Shown here: piece after piece, positions 35,588-43,402 of the stretch
How positions within the stretch are numbered: position 1 is the stretch's first letter
Layout of the letters: each line of letters begins with the position of its first letter
Position numbers and translations under genes: made by a program
Notes under the pieces: generated by a model
Databases searched by the model: none
Told to the model about the DNA's origin: nothing
Seen by the model: only the letters and a program-made list of their open reading frames with translations
Origin: an uncultured Pirellulaceae bacterium
Lineage (GTDB): Bacteria > Planctomycetota > Planctomycetia > Pirellulales > Pirellulaceae
Direction of reading: 5' to 3'
DNA length: 52,182 nt
NCBI GenBank assembly: GCA_938040995.1
Contig: CALHZT010000225.1
Span: 1 to 52,182 of the forward strand

Positions 35588-35959
35588 GAGCTATTTCAAA
35601 GCTGTTCGTAGTACCGGCTTTAGCCCAATAATGCTCAATTGAGCGAAGCTCGTTGGCGAGCCGGCTGCGTCAGCTGCCGGGTGCTCAGGGCGGTCCGAAT
35701 ACTCCTTGCCGGTACCTTGGCGCGACCGGCTGAAAGCTTGCACGCTGATTACAAATTCACCAGCCATCAGCGATGAACCACTGCATGGTAACGATTTCGA
35801 ACGGGCAACTCAGGTCGACCTGGTCTACAACGCAGCGATCATCGAGCCACAACACCCGGTAGCTGATGCAGCCGGCTCGCCTGAAACCGATTGAGCAGTA
35901 TTGGGCTAAAGGGCCTAACGGTACTACAAACTTCCGGATTCAGGTTTTGAAATAGCTTC
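35588..35959. repeat. 372-bp foldback (MITE-like) element
   Basis: Arms of about 95-105 bases at 35588-35683 and 35853-35959 are imperfect inverted repeats. Outer pairs include GAGCTATTTCAAA with TTTGAAATAGCTTC, and TTTAGCCCAATA with TATTGGGCTAAA; the inner pair GCGAGCCGGCTGCGTCAGCT matches 35853-35880 with two mismatches. A related single arm lies at 18452-18521. The middle has a 62-codon frame (35706-35894) with no domain likeness. There is no transposase, so it would have to be mobilised in trans or be a relic. Confidence 0.8.
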
Positions 35960-35986
35960 CAATTGGCCCACCGTGCGTTTCGGCGC

Positions 35987-36856
35987 CTATGGCTCACGCG
36001 CCGTGAGAACTTTTGGTTGGCCGGCGTTCATCCACTCTTCCCAATCAACGCCAGTCGACGAATCTGGAACCTGAAAGACCACCGATTCAAGCGTGACCAG
36101 TCCGTCCGTTAATTCGACAACTATCGCTGCTGACGCCAGAATGCCGCCAGCCATTTCTGGTTCCGTGGGCCAATCGGCTGGTGGCTTCCAGGCCATAAAG
36201 TCAGCAAACACGAGATCGACAAACAGCTTCTTCGATTCGACCTCCAGATCAGCGACTTTTAACTCGACATTGAAAATGTCCGAACGGGCGGTGTGTACGA
36301 TTGATTGACGATCAGCATCGCCTGAGCTTCCGTACCATTCCGCTGAGAGCAGGACATCCGGTCCACACCTCACAACGACCGGCGCGAAATCGTTGTCGAC
36401 AAGTTTTTTCGGATCGGTTCCGCCATATCGCTCGATTCGCTCCTCACCGTACGCACGCAACAGATAGGGCAAATTTGGCCACAGCCATTCCCGATCCTTG
36501 TCCCAGACGTGAACGCTCGACATCCATTCGTACTGGGGAAACTCCATAAGCTCGTTCCACTTCTGACGATCAGATTCAGAGGAAGGTCGCTCGAGCAGCA
36601 CCGCGATTCGAAGCTCACGCCCCTCGATCGCCGTAAGAAGCTTGCCATTCAACAACGGCGCCAGCCTGTGCTTTGGCGAGTCGGGTGACCTTGGCGGCCA
36701 ATGAACGCGAAACGGATGCTCAGACCAATCTTGATCTGAGAAGTTCACCGCATGCATATTCTTCGCGGAATCCGGACGCGCAGTTGTAGACTTCTCGGTA
36801 TCGCAGCCGGAAAAAGCCGCGCAACAAATTGCCAAGAGGATCTTTTGCGGCGCCAT
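35987..36856 (-). CDS. Putative lipoprotein of unknown function
   Basis: A 289-residue protein that begins MAPQKILLAICCAAFSGCDTEKS, a short hydrophobic stretch ending in a lipobox-like FSGC, so it is probably a lipoprotein attached at Cys18. I do not recognise the mature part. It is rich in Trp and acidic residues (WSEHPFRVHWPPRSPDSP, EWMSSVHVWDKDREWLW) and has a late WPTEPEMAGGILASAAIVVELTDG. The frame is open 46 codons further upstream, but ATG 36856 fits the signal peptide best. No partner gene is evident. Confidence 0.65.
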   Translation of the reverse strand: MAPQKILLAICCAAFSGCDTEKSTTARPDSAKNMHAVNFSDQDWSEHPFRVHWPPRSPDSPKHRLAPLLNGKLLTAIEGRELRIAVLLERPSSESDRQKWNELMEFPQYEWMSSVHVWDKDREWLWPNLPYLLRAYGEERIERYGGTDPKKLVDNDFAPVVVRCGPDVLLSAEWYGSSGDADRQSIVHTARSDIFNVELKVADLEVESKKLFVDLVFADFMAWKPPADWPTEPEMAGGILASAAIVVELTDGLVTLESVVFQVPDSSTGVDWEEWMNAGQPKVLTAREP

Positions 36857-37130
36857 GCTTCCTATCCTGTTTGAGAACACACATGGGCGATCGCCCTGCA
36901 TCATCAAAGTAACCGATTGACCGATATTTCGGAGGAAATAGCCTACGACTTGGCGACGCTCGCAGCGATATTCCTCAGCAACCAGATTGCCCAACCGCCC
37001 CCGTTGTGCAGTATTGAGACCGAATCCAACCGATCAGGCCTCAGCAGGGCTGGCGATTCCCCGACTCGTTTGATACCTTCGCACGATCACCACAGATCCT
37101 GATTTTGCGACTATTTCCACACGAAAACCG

Positions 37131-37637
37131 ATGAAACAAGCAATCGCTGGCGTTGCTCCGACTCAATTCGACGAAGTCACCGTGATGACGGTGTGGCCAT
37201 CCAATGCCGCATTCGGCTTGGGACGCCTTTTAGGCTCGCTTTATTCGATCAATGCCGGATTCTATATTTTCCGAATTGGTCATCTGGTCGCGTTGGCTTC
37301 GATTCCAGTCGCCGCTGCCCTGTTTTTCTACCGATTGGCACCGTTTGTTGGCACGCGTTACCGCGTAACCAACCGACGAGTCATCGTCGAAAGAGGCATC
37401 AAGGGCAAAGAAGAAAAGTCTGTCGAACTGGACCGTTTTGACGAAATCGAAGTCGTCGTCCGGTCCGGTCAGGCCTGGTATTCGGCTGGTGATCTGATTT
37501 TCCGAAATGGCGAAACGGAAACATTCCGGCTGGAAGGCGTTTCACGTCCTGAGTCATTTCGCCAGGTCTGCATGAAAGCACGCAACGGTTTCGTTGGTGT
37601 TCAGGACGCGCTGAAAAGACAGCTCGTCACTGCTTAG
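37131..37637 (+). CDS. Bacterial PH-domain (bPH2/DUF304) membrane protein
   Basis: A 168-residue protein. After a VWPSNAAFGLG start it has a hydrophobic helix (about 55-72) and then the bPH2 signature: GTRYRVTNRRVIVERGIKGKEEKSVELDRFDEIEV (about 79-112), strands with LIFRNGETETFRLEG and a C-terminal helix (PESFRQVCMKARN). This domain is similar to YdbS/YdbT-type proteins; the exact role is unknown. It lies alone and is preceded by a 136-base spacer in which I see nothing definite. Confidence 0.82.
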   Translation: MKQAIAGVAPTQFDEVTVMTVWPSNAAFGLGRLLGSLYSINAGFYIFRIGHLVALASIPVAAALFFYRLAPFVGTRYRVTNRRVIVERGIKGKEEKSVELDRFDEIEVVVRSGQAWYSAGDLIFRNGETETFRLEGVSRPESFRQVCMKARNGFVGVQDALKRQLVTA

Positions 37638-37718
37638 GCGAGCTCCCGGCGCGAACCTCCTCTGGTGCTTCGCGTCCTTCATCTGTCGCCGGTTTGAGTG
37701 AATCGCTTTCGATTCGTA

Positions 37719-37941
37719 ATGTAGAACAATTGTCCCAATTGTTTACTCAATCGTAACCGTTCACGGATATTGACGTTTCCTCAAGTTCGAGAGGGTCAGG
37801 CACAAATTTTCGGCGTTTGTCCGCAAAGCGAAATAAGTCAGTTTGCCGCCGAAAAATTGAGCCAGACCCTTGCCCGCGTGAACGGTTACACTCAATCGCT
37901 GGCTTTGCCAGTGAAACAGTTGAGGACAACTGTTCTACAAT
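37719..37941. repeat. About 220-bp foldback element
   Basis: Three blocks pair across the centre: GTAGAACAATTGTCC with the end near 37937, GTAACCGTTCACG (37753-37765) with CGTGAACGGTTAC (37876-37888), and AGGGTCAGGCACAAATTTTC (from 37793) with a segment ending 37870. The overall shape is one long imperfect hairpin, unrelated in sequence to the 35.6 kb element. A 96-codon minus-strand frame crosses it but looks non-coding. The spacer 37942-38206 after it shows no gene. Confidence 0.75.
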
Positions 37942-38206
37942 CCGCAACTTCGTTGCTGGGGTATTCCTCCCAGCGAGCGAATATTTCATTCCCGATTTCC
38001 TTCCTGAGGGCGTAGCTTTGATTGCCTCCATTGACATTCCGATGGCTACACCAGCACTCCGCTAATTGCGTTGAGTCGTCTTTTGCTTCCCTTGTTCAAA
38101 TTGGGTACGCAGCGACTTCCCCGTTCTTCGAATGGAATGCTGGCTTGGCCAATTCTTGCCAGTTTCATTCCACGCGCATGCCTGCGCGCTTATTCGGGAA
38201 TAACAG

Positions 38207-38662
38207 ATGTCAATTTCAAGACGTATCCGCGAGCAGATGCTCGCACTTTGCGGTTCTATCGGGGAAGAAGACGGTCTCAACCACAGAGACGCCAAAAAGT
38301 TGACTGGAGATTCCTCCAGTCGTAACCAACCAGGCGATCAACATCGCCAACTACGACTTTGCAAACAGATTGCAAACACGCTTTCACAATTCGTCAATGA
38401 GTTACCACTGGCGGCCGACGTCCGCGTTGCTGACGTCGTGCCAGGCCAACAGATGTCGTACGTCGTTGTCCGGATCTGCTGCATCGGAGAACTTGACGCG
38501 AATTCAAAGAAAGCCGTTGTGCATGAGCTTGGCGAGGTCGAAGGCTGGCTGCGCGCCGAAGTGGCGCGTACGATTACCCGAAAGCGGGTCCCACGACTGA
38601 GGTTTGAAGTCGTTCCTCAAGCCGGCGAAAACAACGCCAAAGTGGAGGCGAACGATGAATAA
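38207..38662 (+). CDS. RbfA-like (ribosome-binding factor A-like) protein
   Basis: A 151-residue protein whose middle and C-terminal parts (about 52-138) follow the KH-type RbfA pattern: a helix (LCKQIANTLSQFV), then VRVADVVPGQQMSYVVVRI, VEGWLRAEVARTITRKRVPRLRFEV. In RbfA the same GxLRxxLAxxLxxRxxPxLxF order is found. The N-terminal 45 residues are extra and polar. True RbfA usually sits near infB/truB; this one instead overlaps RtcB by 8 bases (ATGAATAA), suggesting a paralogue involved in RNA repair or rRNA metabolism (inference). Confidence 0.62.
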   Translation: MSISRRIREQMLALCGSIGEEDGLNHRDAKKLTGDSSSRNQPGDQHRQLRLCKQIANTLSQFVNELPLAADVRVADVVPGQQMSYVVVRICCIGELDANSKKAVVHELGEVEGWLRAEVARTITRKRVPRLRFEVVPQAGENNAKVEANDE

Positions 38663-39776
38663 GATCAGCTCGTGGACTTGCGAACCGTTGCCACTCAACG
38701 TCACCAGACGCATCGAGCGGATGGCGGCGGATGATGATGTTGTCCGCATGGCAATCATGCCCGACGTTCACCTCGCTGCCGACTACTGCGTCGGCACCGT
38801 GGTGGCGACGAAATCGCGAATTTTTCCGCACGCGATCGGTGGAGACATTGGTTGCGGCATGCTGGCGATTCGCGCAAACGCAGATGCCAGCCTGATCGAC
38901 GATCAGTCGGGCGAAACGCTTCTGGCGATGCTACGACGCTTTGTGCCGACGAATCGCCATTCTCGCGAGACGGCGGTCGATTCGTTACCTGCCACGCTTC
39001 GCAACCGGACATTAAGCGACTTTCGACTGGAAAAAATGATCCAGCGGGATGGTCGCGTCCAGTTGGGCACGCTTGGTCGCGGCAACCATTTTCTGGAATT
39101 CCAGCGGGATGAAGTCGGCGCTCTCTGGCTCATGCTCCACACCGGTTCGCGAGCCATGGGGCAGGCGATCAACGCGACGCATTTGGCGTTGGCTGAAAAG
39201 GATGGCGGATTTCCATTCTTCGAAGATGACTCTGATCGCGGGCAGAATTACTGGAACGATGTCGCGTGGGCGGCGGAGTACGCGAGACAAAATCGCCGCG
39301 CAATACTCAAGGTCGTTGAGACGATTTTTGATGCAATGTTTGGGGTCGAATTTGATGATGGCTCGCTAATCGAAACGGACCACAATCACCTTCGACGCGA
39401 AATCGTTGATGGCACTTCCGTCTGGGTGCATCGTAAAGGAGCTCAGTCGGCGGAAGACGGCTTGCCGGCGATTGTTCCTGGTTCGATGGGCACTGCCAGC
39501 TACCACGTCGAAGGGCGAGGCTGCACCGCCGCACTGAATTCCAGCTCGCATGGAGCCGGCCGTCGGCTCACTCGAACAGCAGCGAGGTCGCAGACGACGA
39601 CGCGGGAAGTGCGTCGCCAGCTTCGTGACGTTATCTTCGACCAGCGACTGGAGCGAGCCATGCGGGAAGAGGTACCTTCTGCGTATTGGGATATTCGACG
39701 CGTCATGAAGGCGCAAAAAGAACTCGTAAAAATCACGCGAAAGCTAACGCCGCTGCTGTCCTATAAAGGTGCGTGA
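38655..39776 (+). CDS. rtcB: RtcB-type RNA-splicing ligase (short form)
   Basis: A 373-residue enzyme that joins RNA 2',3'-cyclic phosphate (or 3'-phosphate) ends to 5'-OH ends with GTP and manganese. All key metal and guanylylation sites of the family are visible: MPDVHLAADYCVG, GGDIGCGM (the metal Cys, about residue 73), GTLGRGNHFLE (about 135-145), HTGSRAMG (about 161), ETDHNHLRRE (about 245) and SSSHGAGRR (about 298), which includes the GMP-accepting His. It is shorter than the 400-480 residues usual in the family. ATG 38655 overlaps the RbfA-like gene. Confidence 0.93.
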   Translation: MNKISSWTCEPLPLNVTRRIERMAADDDVVRMAIMPDVHLAADYCVGTVVATKSRIFPHAIGGDIGCGMLAIRANADASLIDDQSGETLLAMLRRFVPTNRHSRETAVDSLPATLRNRTLSDFRLEKMIQRDGRVQLGTLGRGNHFLEFQRDEVGALWLMLHTGSRAMGQAINATHLALAEKDGGFPFFEDDSDRGQNYWNDVAWAAEYARQNRRAILKVVETIFDAMFGVEFDDGSLIETDHNHLRREIVDGTSVWVHRKGAQSAEDGLPAIVPGSMGTASYHVEGRGCTAALNSSSHGAGRRLTRTAARSQTTTREVRRQLRDVIFDQRLERAMREEVPSAYWDIRRVMKAQKELVKITRKLTPLLSYKGA

Positions 39777-39830
39777 CCTTGCGTCACCGCGATGCACCCC
39801 AAACGGCGGATAACCAAAACGGCGCACAAA

Positions 39831-39860
39831 GAAAGCCGGAGAGCTGACTCTCCGGCTTTC
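39831..39860. terminator. Bidirectional intrinsic terminator between rtcB and the selenoprotein gene
   Basis: A perfect 12-bp stem, GAAAGCCGGAGA (39831-39842) with TCTCCGGCTTTC (39849-39860), has a six-base loop. It lies between two genes that converge on it (stops at 39776 and 39891). The plus side is followed by TTCTGAATTT, the minus side by TTTGTGC, so the T-runs are modest. Confidence 0.8.
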
Positions 39861-39890
39861 TTCTGAATTTACTTTTGGCGAAAGTTGCTA

Positions 39891-40259
39891 CTATCCCTCG
39901 GTAGCCACTGACCAGCCGGCAACGTGCTGATTCGATGAACCGATCTCTTCAAGTTTGGATGCGAGGTCAGGGACCTTATCGAGATCAACATTAAATTTGC
40001 AGATGCGGGCAGATGTGTCAGTATCGACGACTTCGATGGTGTCGATTTTCGCGAGGGCGCTTCGCACGGAAGCAGCGCAACTGCCTCAGTGCATGCCCGG
40101 CATTTTCAGCGAAACGAGCTGAACACCACTGCCTTCAATATTGATGTTACGACTTGGTGCTTCTGCTGGTGTTTCAGCGACATCGACGCTGTTCTCAGCC
40201 GCACAACCCATGAATGTCAAAAGCGACATTCCGAGCAGGAAATTTAAAACGAAACGCAT
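39891..40259 (-). CDS. Selenocysteine-containing heavy-metal-associated (HMA/MerP-like) lipoprotein (in-frame TGA)
   Basis: Read from ATG 40259 (preceded by AGGGAG, seven bases away), the gene reaches TGA at 40088-40086 after 57 codons and, if TGA is read as Sec58, continues 64 codons to TAG at 39893-39891, giving 122 residues. The N-terminus is a signal sequence with a lipobox-like TFMGC (Cys19), followed by a short acidic/Pro linker. The rest is an HMA domain: VSLKMPGMHUGSCAASVRSAL, IEVVDTD, KFNVDLDKVPDLASKLEEI. The TGA falls exactly on the first Cys of the GMxCxxC metal site, making it UxxC. Conserved-looking sequence on both sides and a SECIS-like hairpin argue against a nonsense mutation. 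Automatic annotation would give a truncated protein ending MPGMH. It should act outside the cytoplasm, binding a soft metal or doing thiol/selenol redox chemistry (inference). DUF1573 precedes it by 43 bases. Confidence 0.8.
40048..40088 (-). promoter_or_regulatory. SECIS-like hairpin directly after the in-frame TGA
   Basis: On the minus strand, 17 bases after TGA, GCUUC (40073-40069) pairs with GAAGC (40063-40059) around the loop CGUGC, whose second base is G. Below it UUGCG (40080-40076) can pair with CGC-G-AA (40053-40048) with one bulged G. Bacterial SECIS elements lie inside the reading frame just after UGA, with a short upper stem and a G in the first two loop positions; this one meets those rules. 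An alternative fold, GCGCU with AGCGC, is also possible, so the structure is a prediction. Confidence 0.6.
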
Positions 40260-40302
40260 CCAATTTCTCCCTGATCTCAAGTTTTAGAGGAAAGTAAAAA
40301 AG

Positions 40303-41313
40303 TTAGCCTTCTCGCGGCTCACGGATCGAAGCCGTCGCCGTACACTTCGCGACCGCACCTTTTCCAAGATCCGTCGCGATATTGATTTTCATGGCAAGCG
40401 TGCCTGGCTCTTCGCCGGCAGTGAACGTGACCGGAATCATGTGCAGTTTTTTTGCACCCGCCGGATTCTTGAATGACAGGCAATCACCATCGCAGCTGAC
40501 ATCCGTCACCGAGAATGGACGCTTGGACCGGACCACCAGCTGTTTGGTGATTTTTTGCCCCGGCTTCAGCGAGCCAAGAGCCAGCGTCTCGGGACTGACT
40601 GTCACACTGGACAGCACACGACCTTGCATCGTGACCGGTATTTTCTTCAGCCGCTTGTCATTGGTTACCAGAAAGATCTGGTCCATCAGGTATCCCGTCG
40701 GTGCGTCGCCAGACAATTGCACCTGCATTTTGTACGCGATCCGCCCTTTGCCGTCTGCCATCAAGTCGCGTCGAGTTTCGCGAACCCGTACGGCGACATT
40801 GTCCGGCGACTCGACACCGATAATCTTCCAGTCTTTGCGACCGGCGTATTTGATATTTAGCACCTTGGCGACAGGTGTACCCGCGTCGACTTCACCGACG
40901 TCTACGCTGCCAGGGTCGAGCACGACATCGCTGCGGATATAACCCGCCACGGTCAGCTGCACCTCAGCCGGATACGGTCGATCAATGACGACGGTAATCG
41001 TGGCTTTCTTTTTTCCGATGTGCGTTCGCGAATTGAATTTCGCGCGGATGATTCCCTTTTCCCAAGTCTTCAACGTGTCGTTGATGATGACCGGCGTCGT
41101 GCAGCCGCAACTGCTACGAACACTCGCGATATGGACATCTTCCTTGTAGAGATTCTGAAGAACGAAATCGAATTCCGCTTTTCCGCCTCTGGCGACCGTA
41201 CCGAAATCGTGCTCGACATTCCCATCAAACATCTTCTTCGCCCATTCCTTGCCCGAGCAGGGAACAGCCGCAAAGGCGGAAAACATCAAGAACAATAAAA
41301 TGCGACGATTCAA
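40303..41313 (-). CDS. Secreted DUF1573 protein
   Basis: A 336-residue exported protein. It begins with a signal peptide (MNRRILLFLMFSAFAAVPCSG). Then DHFGTVARGGKAEFDF-type sequence and NLYKEDVHIASVRSSCGCTTPVI (about 55-80) give the DUF1573 signature with its CGC motif. Two or three further Ig-like (ASH-type) beta modules follow, e.g. GSVDVGEVDAGTPV and ETLALGSLKPGQK. I chose TTG 41313 as the start because a perfect GGAGG lies six bases before it (41320-41324) and the signal peptide begins there. It shares an operon with the selenoprotein gene downstream, so the two may act together outside the cytoplasm. Confidence 0.85.
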   Translation of the reverse strand: MNRRILLFLMFSAFAAVPCSGKEWAKKMFDGNVEHDFGTVARGGKAEFDFVLQNLYKEDVHIASVRSSCGCTTPVIINDTLKTWEKGIIRAKFNSRTHIGKKKATITVVIDRPYPAEVQLTVAGYIRSDVVLDPGSVDVGEVDAGTPVAKVLNIKYAGRKDWKIIGVESPDNVAVRVRETRRDLMADGKGRIAYKMQVQLSGDAPTGYLMDQIFLVTNDKRLKKIPVTMQGRVLSSVTVSPETLALGSLKPGQKITKQLVVRSKRPFSVTDVSCDGDCLSFKNPAGAKKLHMIPVTFTAGEEPGTLAMKINIATDLGKGAVAKCTATASIREPREG

Positions 41314-41819
41314 CGCATACCTCCAACAACAAGAAGTGCCCGCCCCGGCTGGCACAACCAAAGCCGCTCACTCGAGCCGACCGAATATCCCAGGCGATGA
41401 TCTCGCCATAGGGCGATTATCGGCTATTTGACAAGATTCCTGCTATCGTTGTAGTGGTCATTTTGGGTGTCAGCTACACCAGAGGCCAATGGAATTCCTC
41501 AGATCGGCCATTTCAGTCGATTTTTGGTCAAAAAACCCCATTTTGGGGTCACTTCCGACCTCGCCTAACCGATCCATCTCGGACTTTCGAATTATTCGCT
41601 GGTGTCGACGTTACGGCCATGGCGATATTCGCTGGAAAGCCGCATGGTCAGAGCATTTACAGCTTGAGGCAGCTTCCGTTATATTGCGGGATTCGATGAG
41701 CCGCGGGGAGCGTTCCGGCGGCTTGGATTTGCTTTTATCGATTGGGATCGTTTCGTACGCGGTACGCAGCGACATCATCGGTGGGGTGAAGCACAGCTAG
41801 CGGTACAGGCCAGCCTTTC
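41314..41819. other. Divergent promoter region of 506 bases (DUF1573 operon and ffh)
   Basis: It should hold promoters for the DUF1573-selenoprotein operon (minus) and for ffh (plus). A run GACAAGATTCCTGCTATCGTTG at about 41430-41452 has the spacing of a possible promoter for one of them but is not convincing. I looked for a signal recognition particle RNA and did not find its GGAAGC-type loop. Confidence 0.35.
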
Positions 41820-43328
41820 ATGTTTGACAGTTTGCAGGATGGACTCCAGTCAGCCTTAAAAACGCTGCGCGGCAAAGGAAAGCTGACCGAAGGCAACATG
41901 CGGGACGGTTTGGCGCTCGTCGAGCAATCGATGATCGAAGCCGACGTCAGCTACCCGGTTGTGCAATCGTTCATGGCGAGCGTAACGGAGCAGGCGCTCG
42001 GCAACAAAGTCCTGAACGCCCTTGATCCAAGTGAGCAGTTGATCGGCATTGTGCACGAGCAACTGGTCAATATCATGGGCCCGGTTGATCCGTCACTTAA
42101 CCTTCGCGAAGGCGTGACGATCATTATGCTTTGCGGACTGCAGGGCTCAGGAAAAACAACAACGTGCGGCAAGCTGGCTCGACTTCTTCAGCAGGAAGGT
42201 CGCAAGCCAATGTTGGCCGCCGCCGACTTGCAACGTCCGGCGGCGATCGACCAGCTACACGTGATTGGGGACCAGCTTGGCGTTCCGGTTTATTCGGACA
42301 AGAGCTGTCAGGACCCGGTCAAGGTATGTGCAGACGCCGTTGCAAAAGCGCGTGACGAGAAGGCACAGGTGCTTATTCTCGATACCGCAGGCCGGCTGGC
42401 CATCGACGAAGAGTTGATGGAGCAGCTGAAACAGGTGGACCGGAAAGTCCAACCGCACCAGGTTTATCTGGTCGTGGACGGAATGACTGGTCAGGATGCC
42501 GTGAACAGTGCCGATGCCTTTAACAAGGCGTTGGAACTCGACGGCGTCATTATGACCAAACTCGATGGTGACGCCCGCGGCGGCGCCGTCCTGTCGGTCA
42601 AACAGGTGACTGGCGTACCGATCAAATTTATCGGTACGGGCGAAAAACTGAATGCGTTAGAACCGTTTCGGCCAGAGGGTATGGCTGGGCGAATTCTGGG
42701 TATGGGCGACGTGGTGGAGATGTTCCGCACGGCGCAGACGGAATTCGATCAGGCCCAGATTGCCAAGACGGAAGAGCGGCTGAAGAAGGGCGAGTTCACT
42801 CTCGACGACTTCCGCTCACAAATGGCTCAACTTGCCAAACCCGGATTGATGCAGAAGCTCATGGGGCTCATGCCGGGAATGGGCGAATTGAACAAGATGA
42901 TGCAGGGGGCTGATACCGAAAATGAGATGAAACGTCTCTTCGGTATCATCGACTCGATGACGAAAAAAGAGCGGGAAGATCCGAACGTGATCGACGGCAG
43001 TCGTCGTCAGCGAATTGCAGCGGGATCGGGGGTTCAACCGCAAGAAGTGAATGACCTCGTCAAACAGTTCGACGCGATGGCTTCGGTCATGAAGTCGATG
43101 GCTGGCAAAGGCGCCGGTGACAGGATGAAAATGGTCAAGCAACTCCAGCAGGGAGGCATGCTTGATCCGGGTGGATCACTCAAGAAACAGAAAAAATCGA
43201 CTGGCAAACGGCTCACACCAAAAGAACGAGCCAAAATGAAAAAAGAACGTGAAAAACTGCTTCGCCGAAAGCGACGCGAAAAACGGGATGGATCGGACCC
43301 GGACAAAAACGATCCGACAAAAGAATAA
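41820..43328 (+). CDS. ffh: Signal recognition particle protein Ffh (SRP54)
   Basis: A 502-residue GTPase that binds SRP RNA and signal peptides and targets ribosomes to the membrane receptor FtsY. NG domain: CGLQGSGKTTTCGKLA (P-loop, about 103-118), AADLQRPAAIDQL, ILDTAGRLAIDEEL (G3), MTKLDGDARGGAVLS (G4 plus) and FIGTGEKLNALEPF (G5). M domain: the Met-rich LMQKLMGLMPGMGELNKMM (about 345-365) and GSGVQPQEVNDLVKQF. The C-terminus is an unusually long basic tail (KKQKKSTGKRL...KKEREKLLRRKRREK). It leads the conserved group with rpsP, trmD and rplS. Confidence 0.97.
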   Translation: MFDSLQDGLQSALKTLRGKGKLTEGNMRDGLALVEQSMIEADVSYPVVQSFMASVTEQALGNKVLNALDPSEQLIGIVHEQLVNIMGPVDPSLNLREGVTIIMLCGLQGSGKTTTCGKLARLLQQEGRKPMLAAADLQRPAAIDQLHVIGDQLGVPVYSDKSCQDPVKVCADAVAKARDEKAQVLILDTAGRLAIDEELMEQLKQVDRKVQPHQVYLVVDGMTGQDAVNSADAFNKALELDGVIMTKLDGDARGGAVLSVKQVTGVPIKFIGTGEKLNALEPFRPEGMAGRILGMGDVVEMFRTAQTEFDQAQIAKTEERLKKGEFTLDDFRSQMAQLAKPGLMQKLMGLMPGMGELNKMMQGADTENEMKRLFGIIDSMTKKEREDPNVIDGSRRQRIAAGSGVQPQEVNDLVKQFDAMASVMKSMAGKGAGDRMKMVKQLQQGGMLDPGGSLKKQKKSTGKRLTPKERAKMKKEREKLLRRKRREKRDGSDPDKNDPTKE

Positions 43329-43402
43329 ACTTAACATGACGGCTGATTCGGGACGGACCGAAGCACGCAATTAAAACACAGCAAACAATCGGAGGACCAA
43401 CG

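Noticed and set aside
35706..35894. 62-codon frame inside the 372-bp element
   Set aside because: It is short, has no domain, and is limited by the repeat arms; there is no evidence for a transposase.
37747..38037. 96-codon minus-strand frame
   Set aside because: It spans the foldback element and has no protein features.
40086..40280. A complete 64-residue protein ending MPGMH, or a pseudogene with a nonsense mutation
   Set aside because: The first reading ignores the intact HMA domain after the TGA, and its TTG start has no ribosome-binding site. The second is possible, but the stop falls exactly on a Cys position, is TGA rather than TAA/TAG, has a SECIS-like hairpin after it, and no other decay is seen.
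41400..41819. Signal recognition particle RNA near ffh
   Set aside because: The expected conserved loop and helix 8 sequence could not be found.
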